From the NCBI GenBank assembly GCA_004558185.1, contig SFDP01000020.1, forward strand, positions 1 to 42,151: a stretch of 42,151 nt of DNA, given 5' to 3'. The notes beneath the pieces are model-generated. The model ran no database searches. It was not told where the DNA came from and saw only the letters and a list, made by a program, of their open reading frames with translations. The DNA is from Lachnospiraceae bacterium. Its GTDB lineage: Bacteria; Bacillota; Clostridia; Lachnospirales; Lachnospiraceae. Positions 7,636 to 14,567 of this stretch are shown one piece after another. A program made the position numbers and the translations under genes. The first letter of the stretch is position 1. The number at the start of each line of letters is the position of its first letter.

Positions 7636-7941
7636 ATGTACGCAATTATTGCAACAGGTGGAAAACAGTACAAGGTTTCTGAAGGCGATGTGATTAAAGT
7701 TGAAAAGCTGAATGCAGAAGCCGGTAATACTGTAACCTTTGACCAGGTAATCGCAGTAAGTGATAATGGGCTTAAGGTTGGCGCAGCTGTAGCTAACGCA
7801 ACCGTATCCGCAACCGTATTGGATCAGGGTAAAGCTCGCAAGGTTATCGTTTACAAGTATAAGAGAAAAACCGGTTACCATAAGAAAAATGGTCATAGAC
7901 AAGCATACACCCAGGTGAAAATCGACAAGATTAATGCTTAA
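7636..7941 (+). CDS. rplU: 50S ribosomal protein L21
   Basis: A 101-residue protein matching bL21 over its full length: MYAIIATGGKQYKVSEGDVI at the start and the C-terminal YKRKTGYHKKNGHRQAYTQV, an rRNA-binding basic stretch diagnostic of the family. It binds 23S rRNA in the large subunit. AGGAGG precedes ATG 7636. It is followed by prp and rpmA in the standard Firmicute order L21 - Prp - L27. Confidence 0.97.
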   Translation: MYAIIATGGKQYKVSEGDVIKVEKLNAEAGNTVTFDQVIAVSDNGLKVGAAVANATVSATVLDQGKARKVIVYKYKRKTGYHKKNGHRQAYTQVKIDKINA

Positions 7942-7953
7942 TCAGGTTACATT

Positions 7954-8283
7954 ATGACGCATATTTCAGTTTACAGGACAAGAGAGGGAAAGTACAGAGG
8001 AATTACCTGTATAGGCCATGCAGAATATGGTGATTCGGGTGAAGATATTGTCTGTGCTGCGATTTCCGCTTTAGTGATCAATGCTGCCAATTCCTTAGAG
8101 GCTTTAGCCGCTATTAAGCCGGTAACGGTAGCCAATCAGGAGGAGGGGCTGTTGGATCTTCGGTGGAAGGATGATACCAACGAGAAGATGCAGCTTCTAA
8201 TGGATTCCCTTGTGCTTGGCCTGACAGGAATTATGAATCAGTACGGTAAAACGTACATTGACTTAACATTCGAGGAGGTGTGA
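7954..8283 (+). CDS. prp: Ribosomal-processing cysteine protease Prp
   Basis: A 109-residue protein of the Prp/YsxB family. The catalytic signature is GHAEYGDSGEDIVCAAISAL, with His22 and Cys34 as the expected dyad. In Firmicutes, Prp removes the short N-terminal extension of L27, which is needed for a functional ribosome. Its substrate is encoded four bases downstream and carries exactly this extension. Thirteen-base spacing from rplU supports cotranscription. Length is typical. Confidence 0.95.
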   Translation: MTHISVYRTREGKYRGITCIGHAEYGDSGEDIVCAAISALVINAANSLEALAAIKPVTVANQEEGLLDLRWKDDTNEKMQLLMDSLVLGLTGIMNQYGKTYIDLTFEEV

Positions 8284-8287
8284 AATC

Positions 8288-8572
8288 ATGTTGAATATGA
8301 ATCTTCAATTTTTCGCTCATAAAAAGGGTGTAGGTTCTACTAAGAACGGTAGAGATTCCGAATCCAAAAGATTAGGAGCAAAAAGAGCTGATGGACAGTT
8401 TGTTAAAGCAGGTAACATTTTATACAGACAGCGCGGAACCAAGATTCACCCTGGTGTGAACGTGGGCCGTGGTGGTGATGATACTTTATTTGCTTTAGTT
8501 GACGGTGTACTGAGATTCGAGAGAAAAGGCAGAGATAAGAAGCAGGCTTCTGTTTATCCTGTAGAAAAATAG
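8288..8572 (+). CDS. rpmA: 50S ribosomal protein L27 with Prp-cleaved extension
   Basis: A 94-residue bL27. It starts MLNMNLQFFAHKKG: the first nine residues are the Firmicute-specific extension that Prp cuts after Phe9, exposing the AHKKGVGSTKNGRDSESKRL terminus that reaches the peptidyl-transferase centre. The rest (GNILYRQRGTKIHPGVNVGR, GVLRFERKG) matches the family over its full length. It follows prp by four bases and is followed by a strong terminator. Confidence 0.97.
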   Translation: MLNMNLQFFAHKKGVGSTKNGRDSESKRLGAKRADGQFVKAGNILYRQRGTKIHPGVNVGRGGDDTLFALVDGVLRFERKGRDKKQASVYPVEK

Positions 8573-8583
8573 TACCAATGATT

Positions 8584-8614
8584 GGCTCCAAACAAGATGT
8601 GTTTGGAGCCTTTT
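8584..8614 (+). terminator. Rho-independent terminator after rpmA
   Basis: GGCTCCAAACA (8584-8594) and TGTTTGGAGCC (8600-8610) form a perfect 11-bp stem with an AGATG loop, followed by TTTTC. It closes the L21-Prp-L27 operon, 12 bases after the rpmA stop. Confidence 0.88.
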
Positions 8615-8667
8615 CTTCGATTAGGGATAAGCAGAGGTAATAGTTTTTTGCCATGTAGGAGTAAGCT

Positions 8668-9954
8668 ATGTTTGCAGATAGAGCAAAAATTTATGTAAGA
8701 AGCGGTAAGGGCGGAGATGGCCATGTGTCTTTTCGCCGGGAAAAATATGTGCCCAACGGAGGCCCTGATGGCGGCGACGGGGGCCGGGGAGGAAGCGTCA
8801 TCCTGGAGGTGGATGAAGGTCTGAACACACTCACAAAATATCGTCATGCACATCATTATTATGCAGAGCATGGTGAAAACGGCGGGAAGCGAAATTGCCA
8901 CGGGAAGAACGGGCAGGATATCGTTTTAAAGGTACCGGAGGGAACAGTAGTTAAAGAGGCTGTTTCAGGTAAGGTAATCACCGATATGTCGGGAGACAAT
9001 CGCCGGGTAGTTCTTCTCACTGGCGGAAGGGGCGGTAATGGAAATCAGCATTATGCCACCAGTACCATGCAGGCACCAAAATATGCCCAGCCCGGTCAGC
9101 CGGCCAAGGAGCTGGAGCTGATTCTGGAGCTTAAGGTAATTGCCGATGTGGGTCTTGTGGGCTTCCCCAATGTAGGGAAATCTACCTTTTTATCCAGAGT
9201 TACCAATGCTCGGCCTAAAATTGCCAATTACCATTTTACCACCCTTAATCCTAATCTGGGGGTAGTTGATCTGGGAGATGAAAAGGGATTTGTGATTGCC
9301 GATATTCCCGGATTGATTGAAGGTGCATCTGAGGGCGTTGGTCTGGGTCATGAATTTTTGCGTCATATTGAGCGAACCAAGGTGATTATTCATATTGTGG
9401 ATGCTCCGGGAGTAGAGGGGCGTGATCCGGTTTCAGATATTTATACCATTAATAAAGAATTGGAAGCCTATAATCAGGAGATTGCCAAGCGCCCCCAGGT
9501 GATTGCTGCCAATAAAATTGACTGTATCTACGACAAGGAAAACAACCCTGTAGAAGCTATTCAAAAGGAGTTTGAACCCAAGGGGATTAAAGTATTTCCC
9601 ATTTCCGCCGTTACCGGCGAGGGTGTGAAGGAGCTTTTGTATTATGTACGGGAGCTTTTGGACACTCTGGATGATGAGGTTGTTGTGTTTGAACAGGAAT
9701 ATTTTCCTGAGTTTAATGGCCTGAGCAATGAGCCGTTTACTATTGAATACGATACTCAGCATGAAGAATATGTGGTGGAAGGACCTCGAATTGAAAAGAT
9801 GCTGGGCTACACCAACCTGGAAAGTGAGAAGGGATTCGCCTTCTTCCAAAAATTCTTAAAGGATACTGGTATTTTGGAGCAGTTAGAGGCGGCAGGAATA
9901 GAAGAGGGGGATACCGTACGAATGTACGGCCTGTCCTTTAACTACTATAAATAG
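8668..9954 (+). CDS. obgE: GTPase ObgE/CgtA
   Basis: A 428-residue Obg GTPase. Residues 1-158 are the glycine-rich Obg fold (VRSGKGGDGHVSFRREKYVP, GGDGGRGGSVILEVD). The G domain has a P-loop GFPNVGKST (from Gly165), switch II DIPGLIEGASEG, and NKID. Residues ~345-428 form the OCT domain seen in Gram-positive Obg proteins (FTIEYDTQHEEYVVEGPRIE; VRMYGLSFNYYK). It acts in 50S assembly and stringent or stress signalling. A candidate site GTAGGAG precedes ATG 8668. It lies between ribosomal genes and yhbY, the usual setting. Confidence 0.96.
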   Translation: MFADRAKIYVRSGKGGDGHVSFRREKYVPNGGPDGGDGGRGGSVILEVDEGLNTLTKYRHAHHYYAEHGENGGKRNCHGKNGQDIVLKVPEGTVVKEAVSGKVITDMSGDNRRVVLLTGGRGGNGNQHYATSTMQAPKYAQPGQPAKELELILELKVIADVGLVGFPNVGKSTFLSRVTNARPKIANYHFTTLNPNLGVVDLGDEKGFVIADIPGLIEGASEGVGLGHEFLRHIERTKVIIHIVDAPGVEGRDPVSDIYTINKELEAYNQEIAKRPQVIAANKIDCIYDKENNPVEAIQKEFEPKGIKVFPISAVTGEGVKELLYYVRELLDTLDDEVVVFEQEYFPEFNGLSNEPFTIEYDTQHEEYVVEGPRIEKMLGYTNLESEKGFAFFQKFLKDTGILEQLEAAGIEEGDTVRMYGLSFNYYK

Positions 9955-9996
9955 AAGTACAAGACTCCTTTTGTGGAGCAGAATGAGAGGATAAAC

Positions 9997-10287
9997 ATGA
10001 CCAGCAAACAAAGAGCCTATTTAAAAGGTCTTGCCAGTACCCTGGATTCCCTTTTTCAAATCGGTAAATCCAGCGTTACTCCTGAGATCACAGCGGCTAT
10101 CGAGGAAGCATTTAATAATAGAGAGCTAATCAAAATCACCATATTAAAGAATTGCCTGGATGATCCCAGGGGAATTGCCCAGATGCTTTCTGAGCGTACC
10201 CATTCCCAGGTGGTTCAGGTAATTGGGCGAAAAATTATCCTGTATAAGCCGGACAAAAAGAAACCCAAAATATTACTGCCAAAATAA
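9997..10287 (+). CDS. yhbY: CRM-domain RNA-binding protein YhbY
   Basis: A 96-residue protein. I use ATG 9997 because GAGAGG (9985-9990) precedes it; an in-frame ATG at 9973 is upstream of that site. MTSKQRAYLKGLASTLDSLF and QIGKSSVTPEI match the CRM fold, and IGRKIILYKPDKKKPKI is the usual tail. YhbY associates with pre-50S ribosomes in E. coli. The ribosome-binding segment AGCAGAATGAGAGG (9977-9990) is identical over 14 bases to that before minC and preceded by a short hairpin (CTCC/GGAG), making it a partial match to the leader element found twice elsewhere. Confidence 0.9.
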   Translation: MTSKQRAYLKGLASTLDSLFQIGKSSVTPEITAAIEEAFNNRELIKITILKNCLDDPRGIAQMLSERTHSQVVQVIGRKIILYKPDKKKPKILLPK

Positions 10288-10400
10288 TCGAATCATTCGG
10301 ATTAGAAAACAAATTTGTTCAATCAGCAATTTAAGCAATAGAACAGGCAATGCCTGTTTCCTGTATAGAGATTATAATAAAGAAAAGAGGGAAAATAGTC

Positions 10401-11015
10401 ATGAATAAGAAAAAGCGTGTGGGTATTATGGGCGGAACCTTCAATCCGATTCATCTGGGGCACCTGATTGTTGCAGAAAATGCTTACGAGGAGCTTGAAC
10501 TGGATGAGGTGCTCTTCATTCCCTGTGGTATGCCTTACTTGAAGGATACAAATGAGGTGCTTGACCCCAAGATCCGAATTTCTCTTGTAGGTGAGGCCAT
10601 TGATGATAATCCTCATTTTGCCATGTCTACCATAGAGGTTGACCGGGGCGGCAATTCCTACTCCTATGAAACCATTGAGGAATTGAAAAAAGCCAATCCC
10701 GATATTGATTATTTTTTTCTCGTAGGTGCAGACAGTCTTTTTTCTATTGAAGAATGGAAATACCCGGAAAAAATATTTCAACAGGTGACAGTGGCTGTTG
10801 CCATTCGCAGTGGTTATACACCGGAGGGCCTGGATGCTCAGATTAAGGCTCTGGAAGAAAAATACCGGGCAAAAATCCTTAAGCTGCCCTGCAGAAGCGT
10901 TGATATTTCCTCTACTCAAATCCGTGAGCGGGTAAAAAATAACAAAAGCATTCGCTATATGGTTCGGTATAAGACAGAGCAGGTAATTCGAAAGAACGGA
11001 CTATACCTAAATTAG
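10401..11015 (+). CDS. nadD: Nicotinate-nucleotide adenylyltransferase
   Basis: A 204-residue NadD. Start ATG 10401 follows AGAGGG (10386-10391); the in-frame ATG at 10350 has none. The nucleotidyltransferase HxGH motif is in GIMGGTFNPIHLGHL, and VDISSTQIRERVKNN carries the second ISSTxIR motif. It adenylates nicotinate mononucleotide in NAD synthesis. It is followed by yqeK and rsfS, the common nadD-yqeK-rsfS set. The 113-base upstream gap contains an AACAGGC-AAT-GCCTGTT hairpin and a TATAAT-like box near 10374 without a convincing -35. Confidence 0.95.
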   Translation: MNKKKRVGIMGGTFNPIHLGHLIVAENAYEELELDEVLFIPCGMPYLKDTNEVLDPKIRISLVGEAIDDNPHFAMSTIEVDRGGNSYSYETIEELKKANPDIDYFFLVGADSLFSIEEWKYPEKIFQQVTVAVAIRSGYTPEGLDAQIKALEEKYRAKILKLPCRSVDISSTQIRERVKNNKSIRYMVRYKTEQVIRKNGLYLN

Positions 11016-11044
11016 CTCAGAATTCCTTTGAGGTTACAGCAGTC

Positions 11045-11623
11045 ATGAAAGACTTGGATTTACACAAAATAAAGAAACAATTAATGAAAGCACTGGACGA
11101 AAAGCGGTATGAGCATACCCTGGGAGTGGCTTATACTTCGGCTTGTCTGGCCATGCGACACGGTGAAAGGATGGAAGATGCTTATTTGGCCGGACTTTTA
11201 CATGACTGTGCCAAGTGTATGGATAATGAAAAGAAGCTCCAGATTTGTCACAAGCATGGTATAGAGATTAATTTAGCGGAAGAGAGGAATCCCTACTTAC
11301 TGCACGCTAAGGTAGGAGGATATCTGGCAGAAAAAAAATACCATGTAAATAGACCTGAAATAGTTGATGCCATTCGTTATCACACCACCGGAAGGCCCGG
11401 GATGACCCTTTTGGATAAAATCGTCTATATTGCCGATTATATCGAGCCCGGTCGGGATCATGCTCCCAATTTGGCACAGGTTCGGGCTATTGCCTTTCAG
11501 GATATTGATAAGACACTATTAAAAATTTTGGAGGATACCTTGCAGTATTTGGAGAAATCCGAAAAAGAAATGGATCCGATGACCCAAAAAACCTATGAGT
11601 ATTATAAAGGATTAAATGTATGA
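11045..11623 (+). CDS. yqeK: YqeK family HD-domain Ap4A hydrolase
   Basis: A 192-residue HD-domain protein. RYEHTLGVAYTSACLAMRHG supplies the first His, and LAGLLHDCAKCM is the HD motif. HAKVGGYLAEKKYHVNRPEI and AIRYHTTGRPGMTLLDKIVY continue the YqeK pattern, with IADYIEPGRDH near the end. Bacterial YqeK proteins hydrolyse diadenosine tetraphosphate symmetrically. Its stop overlaps the rsfS start by four bases (ATGA). Confidence 0.92.
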   Translation: MKDLDLHKIKKQLMKALDEKRYEHTLGVAYTSACLAMRHGERMEDAYLAGLLHDCAKCMDNEKKLQICHKHGIEINLAEERNPYLLHAKVGGYLAEKKYHVNRPEIVDAIRYHTTGRPGMTLLDKIVYIADYIEPGRDHAPNLAQVRAIAFQDIDKTLLKILEDTLQYLEKSEKEMDPMTQKTYEYYKGLNV

Positions 11624-11970
11624 GTATTACTTTGGAAATGACAAAAGCAGCCATCCTTGCATTGGAGGATAAAAAAGGTGAAGATATTCAGGTAATTGAC
11701 ATCAGTGAAATTTCACCTATTGCAGATTATTTTGTGTTGGCCAGTGGCTCCAATCGCAGCCAGATTCAGGCTATGGCAGATGCCGTAGAGGAGAAAATGC
11801 ATCAAAATGGCTACTCGCTAAAGCAAATTGAAGGTTATGATGGTGCAAACTGGATTCTGATGGATTATTATGATGTGGTTGTTCATATTTTCGACCGGGA
11901 CAGCCGTCTGTTTTACGATTTGGAAAGAATCTGGAAAGATGGAAAGGTGATGGAAGCATTCAGCCTTTAA
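11620..11970 (+). CDS. rsfS: Ribosomal silencing factor RsfS
   Basis: A 116-residue RsfS/DUF143 protein: ALEDKKGEDIQVIDISEISP, then ADYFVLASGSNRSQIQAMAD, and the C-terminal IEGYDGANWILMDYYDVVVH. It binds L14 on the 50S subunit and blocks subunit joining when nutrients are low. It overlaps yqeK by four bases, suggesting coupled translation, and is the last gene of this + strand block. Confidence 0.95.
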   Translation: MSITLEMTKAAILALEDKKGEDIQVIDISEISPIADYFVLASGSNRSQIQAMADAVEEKMHQNGYSLKQIEGYDGANWILMDYYDVVVHIFDRDSRLFYDLERIWKDGKVMEAFSL

Positions 11971-11997
11971 GCCTCTCCGTCACCTTTCCATAATAGA

Positions 11998-12035
11998 GGC
12001 ATCCTCCAGAAGCGGCTTCTGGAGGATGCCTTTTT
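11998..12035 (+). terminator. Strong terminator after rsfS
   Basis: A perfect 15-bp stem (11998-12012 with 12016-12030), CGG loop, then TTTTT. Just upstream, GGAAAGGTGA (11941-11950), inside the rsfS end, is complementary to TCACCTTTCC (11980-11989), giving a second, longer-range stem before the terminator. The hairpin also lies at the end of the converging lexA gene but lacks a U-run on that strand. Confidence 0.92.
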
Positions 12036-12042
12036 AGATGCG

Positions 12043-12663
12043 TTAGCGGAAATAGCGAAAAACACCAAAAACCTTTCCCAGGATCTGGCAGTCATCTACG
12101 ATGATCGGCTCCATTTCATCATTCTCAGGCTGCAGACGGATATGACCATCTTCCTTGTAGAAGGTCTTAACCGTGGCAGAGTCTTCAATCAATGCTACTA
12201 CCATATCTCCATTTCTGGCTATATTACAGCACTGGACAAAAATCTGATCCCCATTAAAGATTCCTGCATTAATCATAGAATCTCCTTTAACATTCAGTAC
12301 AAAAGATGGTTCACCATGAGGAATAATATCGGCCGGAACAGGAAAGTAGGTCTCAATATTCTCCTCTGCCAGAATGGGTATTCCTGCGGCAACCGTACCG
12401 ATCACAGGCAAACTGGCGGTATCCCTTCTCACCGCTTGAAAATTATCATCGCAAATCTCTATGGCTCTCGGCTTCGTGGGGTCTCTTCTTATGTAGCCGT
12501 TCTTTTCCAATGTTTCCAGATGAGAGTGTACTGAGGAGGTGGATTTGAGATTAACGGCCTCACAGATTTCCCGAACGGCAGGCGGATAGCCTCTGCTTAG
12601 AATCTCATTCTTAATATATTCTAAAATTTCCTGCTGTTTTGCACTGATTTTTCCATTTGCCAT
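12043..12663 (-). CDS. lexA: SOS repressor LexA
   Basis: A 206-residue LexA. Residues 1-65 form the winged helix-turn-helix (SRGYPPAVREICEAVNLKST, SSVHSHLETLEKNGYIRRD). The self-cleavage site is Ala93-Gly94 in VAAGIPILAE, with the Ser129 (GDSM) and Lys166 (ATVKTF) catalytic dyad. RecA-stimulated cleavage would derepress SOS genes. It is divergent from a yneA-like gene, as in Bacillus, with LexA-like boxes in the 177-base gap between them. Length and motifs are normal. Confidence 0.96.
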   Translation of the reverse strand: MANGKISAKQQEILEYIKNEILSRGYPPAVREICEAVNLKSTSSVHSHLETLEKNGYIRRDPTKPRAIEICDDNFQAVRRDTASLPVIGTVAAGIPILAEENIETYFPVPADIIPHGEPSFVLNVKGDSMINAGIFNGDQIFVQCCNIARNGDMVVALIEDSATVKTFYKEDGHIRLQPENDEMEPIIVDDCQILGKVFGVFRYFR

Positions 12664-12697
12664 GAAACTTATCCCCTTTCACTTTTATCTATTATAC

Positions 12698-12726
12698 AGT
12701 ATAGCAAAGTAAAATATAAAAAGCAA
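12698..12726 (-). promoter_or_regulatory. Putative lexA promoter
   Basis: Read on the - strand: TTGCTT (12726-12721), 17 bases, TATACT (12703-12698). It is the same pair of hexamers as in the promoter at 2871-2899. A LexA-like half-box lies upstream at 12737-12750, giving possible autoregulation. Confidence 0.5.
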
Positions 12727-12736
12727 ACATATATTC

Positions 12737-12820
12737 CAAATATTTGTTCGATTTTTTCTTTATTTAGACTTGACACCAGAATATTTGTTCGATATAATTC
12801 GAGAAAAGAACAGTTGTTCG
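12737..12820 (+). promoter_or_regulatory. Cluster of LexA-like operator sites
   Basis: Three sites resemble the Gram-positive SOS box CGAAC-N4-GTTCG. Box 3 (12807-12820) is AGAACAGTTGTTCG, one mismatch in ten. Box 2 (12777-12790) is AGAATATTTGTTCG, two mismatches. Box 1 (12737-12750) is CAAATATTTGTTCG, two mismatches. Boxes 1 and 2 share the 14-base direct repeat AATATTTGTTCGAT, 40 bases apart. Box 2 lies in the spacer of the + strand promoter and box 3 just after its start site, ideal for repression. Confidence 0.8.
12770..12798 (+). promoter_or_regulatory. Consensus sigma-A promoter of the yneA-like gene
   Basis: TTGACA (12770-12775), 17-base spacer, TATAAT (12793-12798): a perfect match to the vegetative consensus. 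The transcript would start near 12805. Such a strong promoter with operators in the spacer and at +2 fits tight repression with fast SOS induction. Confidence 0.88.
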
Positions 12821-12840
12821 TTTCTTGGGAGGGTACATTG

Positions 12841-13239
12841 ATGAAGAAGAATAGAATTTACAAAAGCAATAAAAATAACCATTCAGTGAAGAAAGCAGCC
12901 AGAGCTCTTTCAATAAAAAGAACCTTAGCCCTATTTTCATTTTCTGTTTTCCTTATTGCTGCTTTATCGATCAGCTGCTTTAGCTTTTGGTCTCAGGCAC
13001 AGATGAATGATGCAGGAGATGACAGTAAGGAAGTTGTCTTACACAAATATTATACCCGCATAGAGGTACAATATGGAGATACCATGTGGGATATTGCCTC
13101 CAGATATTACTCCGAACCTTATTATAACTATAATTCCTATATTAATGAAATAATGCTGATCAACCGTATGCTGGAGCCTGAATTAACAGCCGGAAGCTAT
13201 ATTATTATTCCCTATTACTCGGCTGAATTGATCTTATAG
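12841..13239 (+). CDS. YneA-like LysM cell-division inhibitor (SOS-induced)
   Basis: A 132-residue protein. ATG 12841 follows GGGAGGG (12827-12833). It has a basic cytoplasmic tail (1-27), one membrane segment (~28-50, ALFSFSVFLIAALSISCFSF), and an extracellular LysM domain (~71-126: IEVQYGDTMWDIASRYY ... AGSYIIIPYY). The layout, size and divergent position beside lexA match B. subtilis YneA, which delays division during DNA damage. The sequence similarity I can see is limited to the LysM domain, so orthology is inferred from architecture, LexA boxes and synteny. Confidence 0.8.
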   Translation: MKKNRIYKSNKNNHSVKKAARALSIKRTLALFSFSVFLIAALSISCFSFWSQAQMNDAGDDSKEVVLHKYYTRIEVQYGDTMWDIASRYYSEPYYNYNSYINEIMLINRMLEPELTAGSYIIIPYYSAELIL

Positions 13240-13261
13240 ATCAGCATAGATAAGAGGTGGC

Positions 13262-13309
13262 TGAGCCGTAGAATTCAGCTTCCTGACTTTTGTTGAGTTC
13301 TACGGCTCA
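13262..13309. repeat. Inverted repeat overlapping the recombinase stop codon
   Basis: TGAGCCGTAGAA (13262-13273) and TTCTACGGCTCA (13298-13309) are perfect 12-base inverted copies around a 24-base centre. The right arm contains the TAG stop of the recombinase gene (13302-13300, - strand). It may serve as a terminator for the two converging genes, although there is no U-run, or as a protein-binding site. Confidence 0.6.
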
Positions 13310-14364
13310 CGCAGCTTAATTGTTTTTGCCGCCTTACGCTTATTCTCATCCTTCATTGCCGCATAATGTCTTCTGGTGGTGTTCACATCCTTATGGCCGA
13401 GGACATCCGCTACCAGATAGATGTCTCCGGTTTCCTGATAAAGATTAGTGCCATAGGTGCTTCTTAGCTTGTGGGGGGTGATTTTTTTCAAACTGGTAAC
13501 CAGACTGGAGTATTTCTTTACCAGATTCTCTACGCTTCTTACTGTAATTCTCCGATTTTGCATAGAAAGAAAGAGAGCATTTTCATGTCCTGTTTGGGGA
13601 ATGATACGCTGCCTTTCCATCAGGTAATCTGACAGTGCGGTTTCTACCTCATCACCAAAATAAACCACATCCTCATAACCACCTTTGCGCCTCACCTTTA
13701 TTCCCAGGTTATCAAAATCAACATCCGTAATATCCAGACCAACACATTCAGAGACACGTATTCCTGTCCCCAATAGAAGAGTAAGTATAGCCAAATCCCT
13801 AGTCTTCGTTTTGGCATGGTATTCAGCCTGCTTCCTGGTGAGCTTACTTCCTGCCTCTACCTGGTTCAGCAGGATGGCCACCTCATTGGGCTCCAGGCGA
13901 ACAATTTCCTTGGCATGCAGTTTGGGCATGGATACCAGGGCGGCAGGATTGCTTTTAATTAACTCATTCCGAAAGAAAAAGTTATAGAAGCTTCTCAAAG
14001 AAGCCAGCTTTCTGCTTTTTCCGCGCTCTTCATTGGTAACATCCGTTTTCTGCTCTTCATCGCCTTTGCAATATAAGGAAAGATACTCCAAATAATCTTC
14101 AATGTCCTCCCTGCTGATCTTGTCCAATATTTCAAGAGGATAATCCAGAACCTCCATGGTTTTCCCTACCTTATGATGAGTATGAAGATAGGAAAAGAAT
14201 ATGCCCAGGTCATAAGCATAGGCAATCTTTGTCCTACTTCCATACACATTATCCATTCCTCTGAAGAACTGTCGGCAAAAGGGGGGAAGAGTGTCAAGAA
14301 TCTCTCTCAGCTTTCGAATGTTTTCCTTATTCAGTTTATCATGATAATTTGCGGATTGTTCCAT
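13300..14364 (-). CDS. Tyrosine recombinase, XerC/XerD-like
   Basis: A 354-residue tyrosine recombinase. Residues ~25-145 form the SAM-like core-binding domain, with an insert (~100-118, GDEEQKTDVTNEERGKSRK) that makes it longer than the ~300-residue Xer norm. The catalytic set is complete: Arg203 (GTGIRVSE), Lys227 (RRKGG), His298 and Arg301 (PHKLRSTYG), His324 (LGHKD) and nucleophile Tyr334 (RRHYAA). The neighbours are housekeeping genes, with no excisionase, phage or transfer genes, so a chromosomal Xer role is more likely than a phage integrase. I saw no dif-like sequence nearby. GTAAAGGGAAG precedes the ATG. Confidence 0.88.
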   Translation of the reverse strand: MEQSANYHDKLNKENIRKLREILDTLPPFCRQFFRGMDNVYGSRTKIAYAYDLGIFFSYLHTHHKVGKTMEVLDYPLEILDKISREDIEDYLEYLSLYCKGDEEQKTDVTNEERGKSRKLASLRSFYNFFFRNELIKSNPAALVSMPKLHAKEIVRLEPNEVAILLNQVEAGSKLTRKQAEYHAKTKTRDLAILTLLLGTGIRVSECVGLDITDVDFDNLGIKVRRKGGYEDVVYFGDEVETALSDYLMERQRIIPQTGHENALFLSMQNRRITVRSVENLVKKYSSLVTSLKKITPHKLRSTYGTNLYQETGDIYLVADVLGHKDVNTTRRHYAAMKDENKRKAAKTIKLREP

Positions 14365-14478
14365 CTTCCCTTTACTTCCTTTTAATTTAATGGTTTTATG
14401 AATCTTTCCTGTACGGATAAAAGCAGTGTGCGGGCAGGTTGATTTTCTATAATTATATCATAATCCATTCAGTTTATC

Positions 14479-14507
14479 TTGAAGATTTAACAAAAATCAT
14501 ATAGAAT
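14479..14507 (+). promoter_or_regulatory. Putative promoter of the AI-2E family gene
   Basis: TTGAAG (14479-14484), 17 bases, TAGAAT (14502-14507), placing the start near 14514 and a ~54-base leader before GTG 14568. The 14365-14478 part of the divergent gap is AT-rich and should hold the recombinase promoter, but I see no convincing pair there. Confidence 0.5.
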
Positions 14508-14567
14508 AATACCAGTATAGATAACGAATACTAATAATGCTGTTTGGTCCAAAGGAGGAGAGTTGCC

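Noticed and set aside
7511..7693. 60-codon frame across the rplU leader and start
   Set aside because: No ribosome-binding site of its own and it overlaps the rplU start in another frame; the region reads better as an L21 leader.
10323..10919. 198-codon open frame on the - strand opposite nadD
   Set aside because: nadD has all family motifs in the other strand; the antisense frame has no recognisable domain or ribosome-binding site.
13300..14364. Integrase of a prophage or genomic island
   Set aside because: All flanking genes are housekeeping, and no tRNA, att-like repeats or other phage genes are present.
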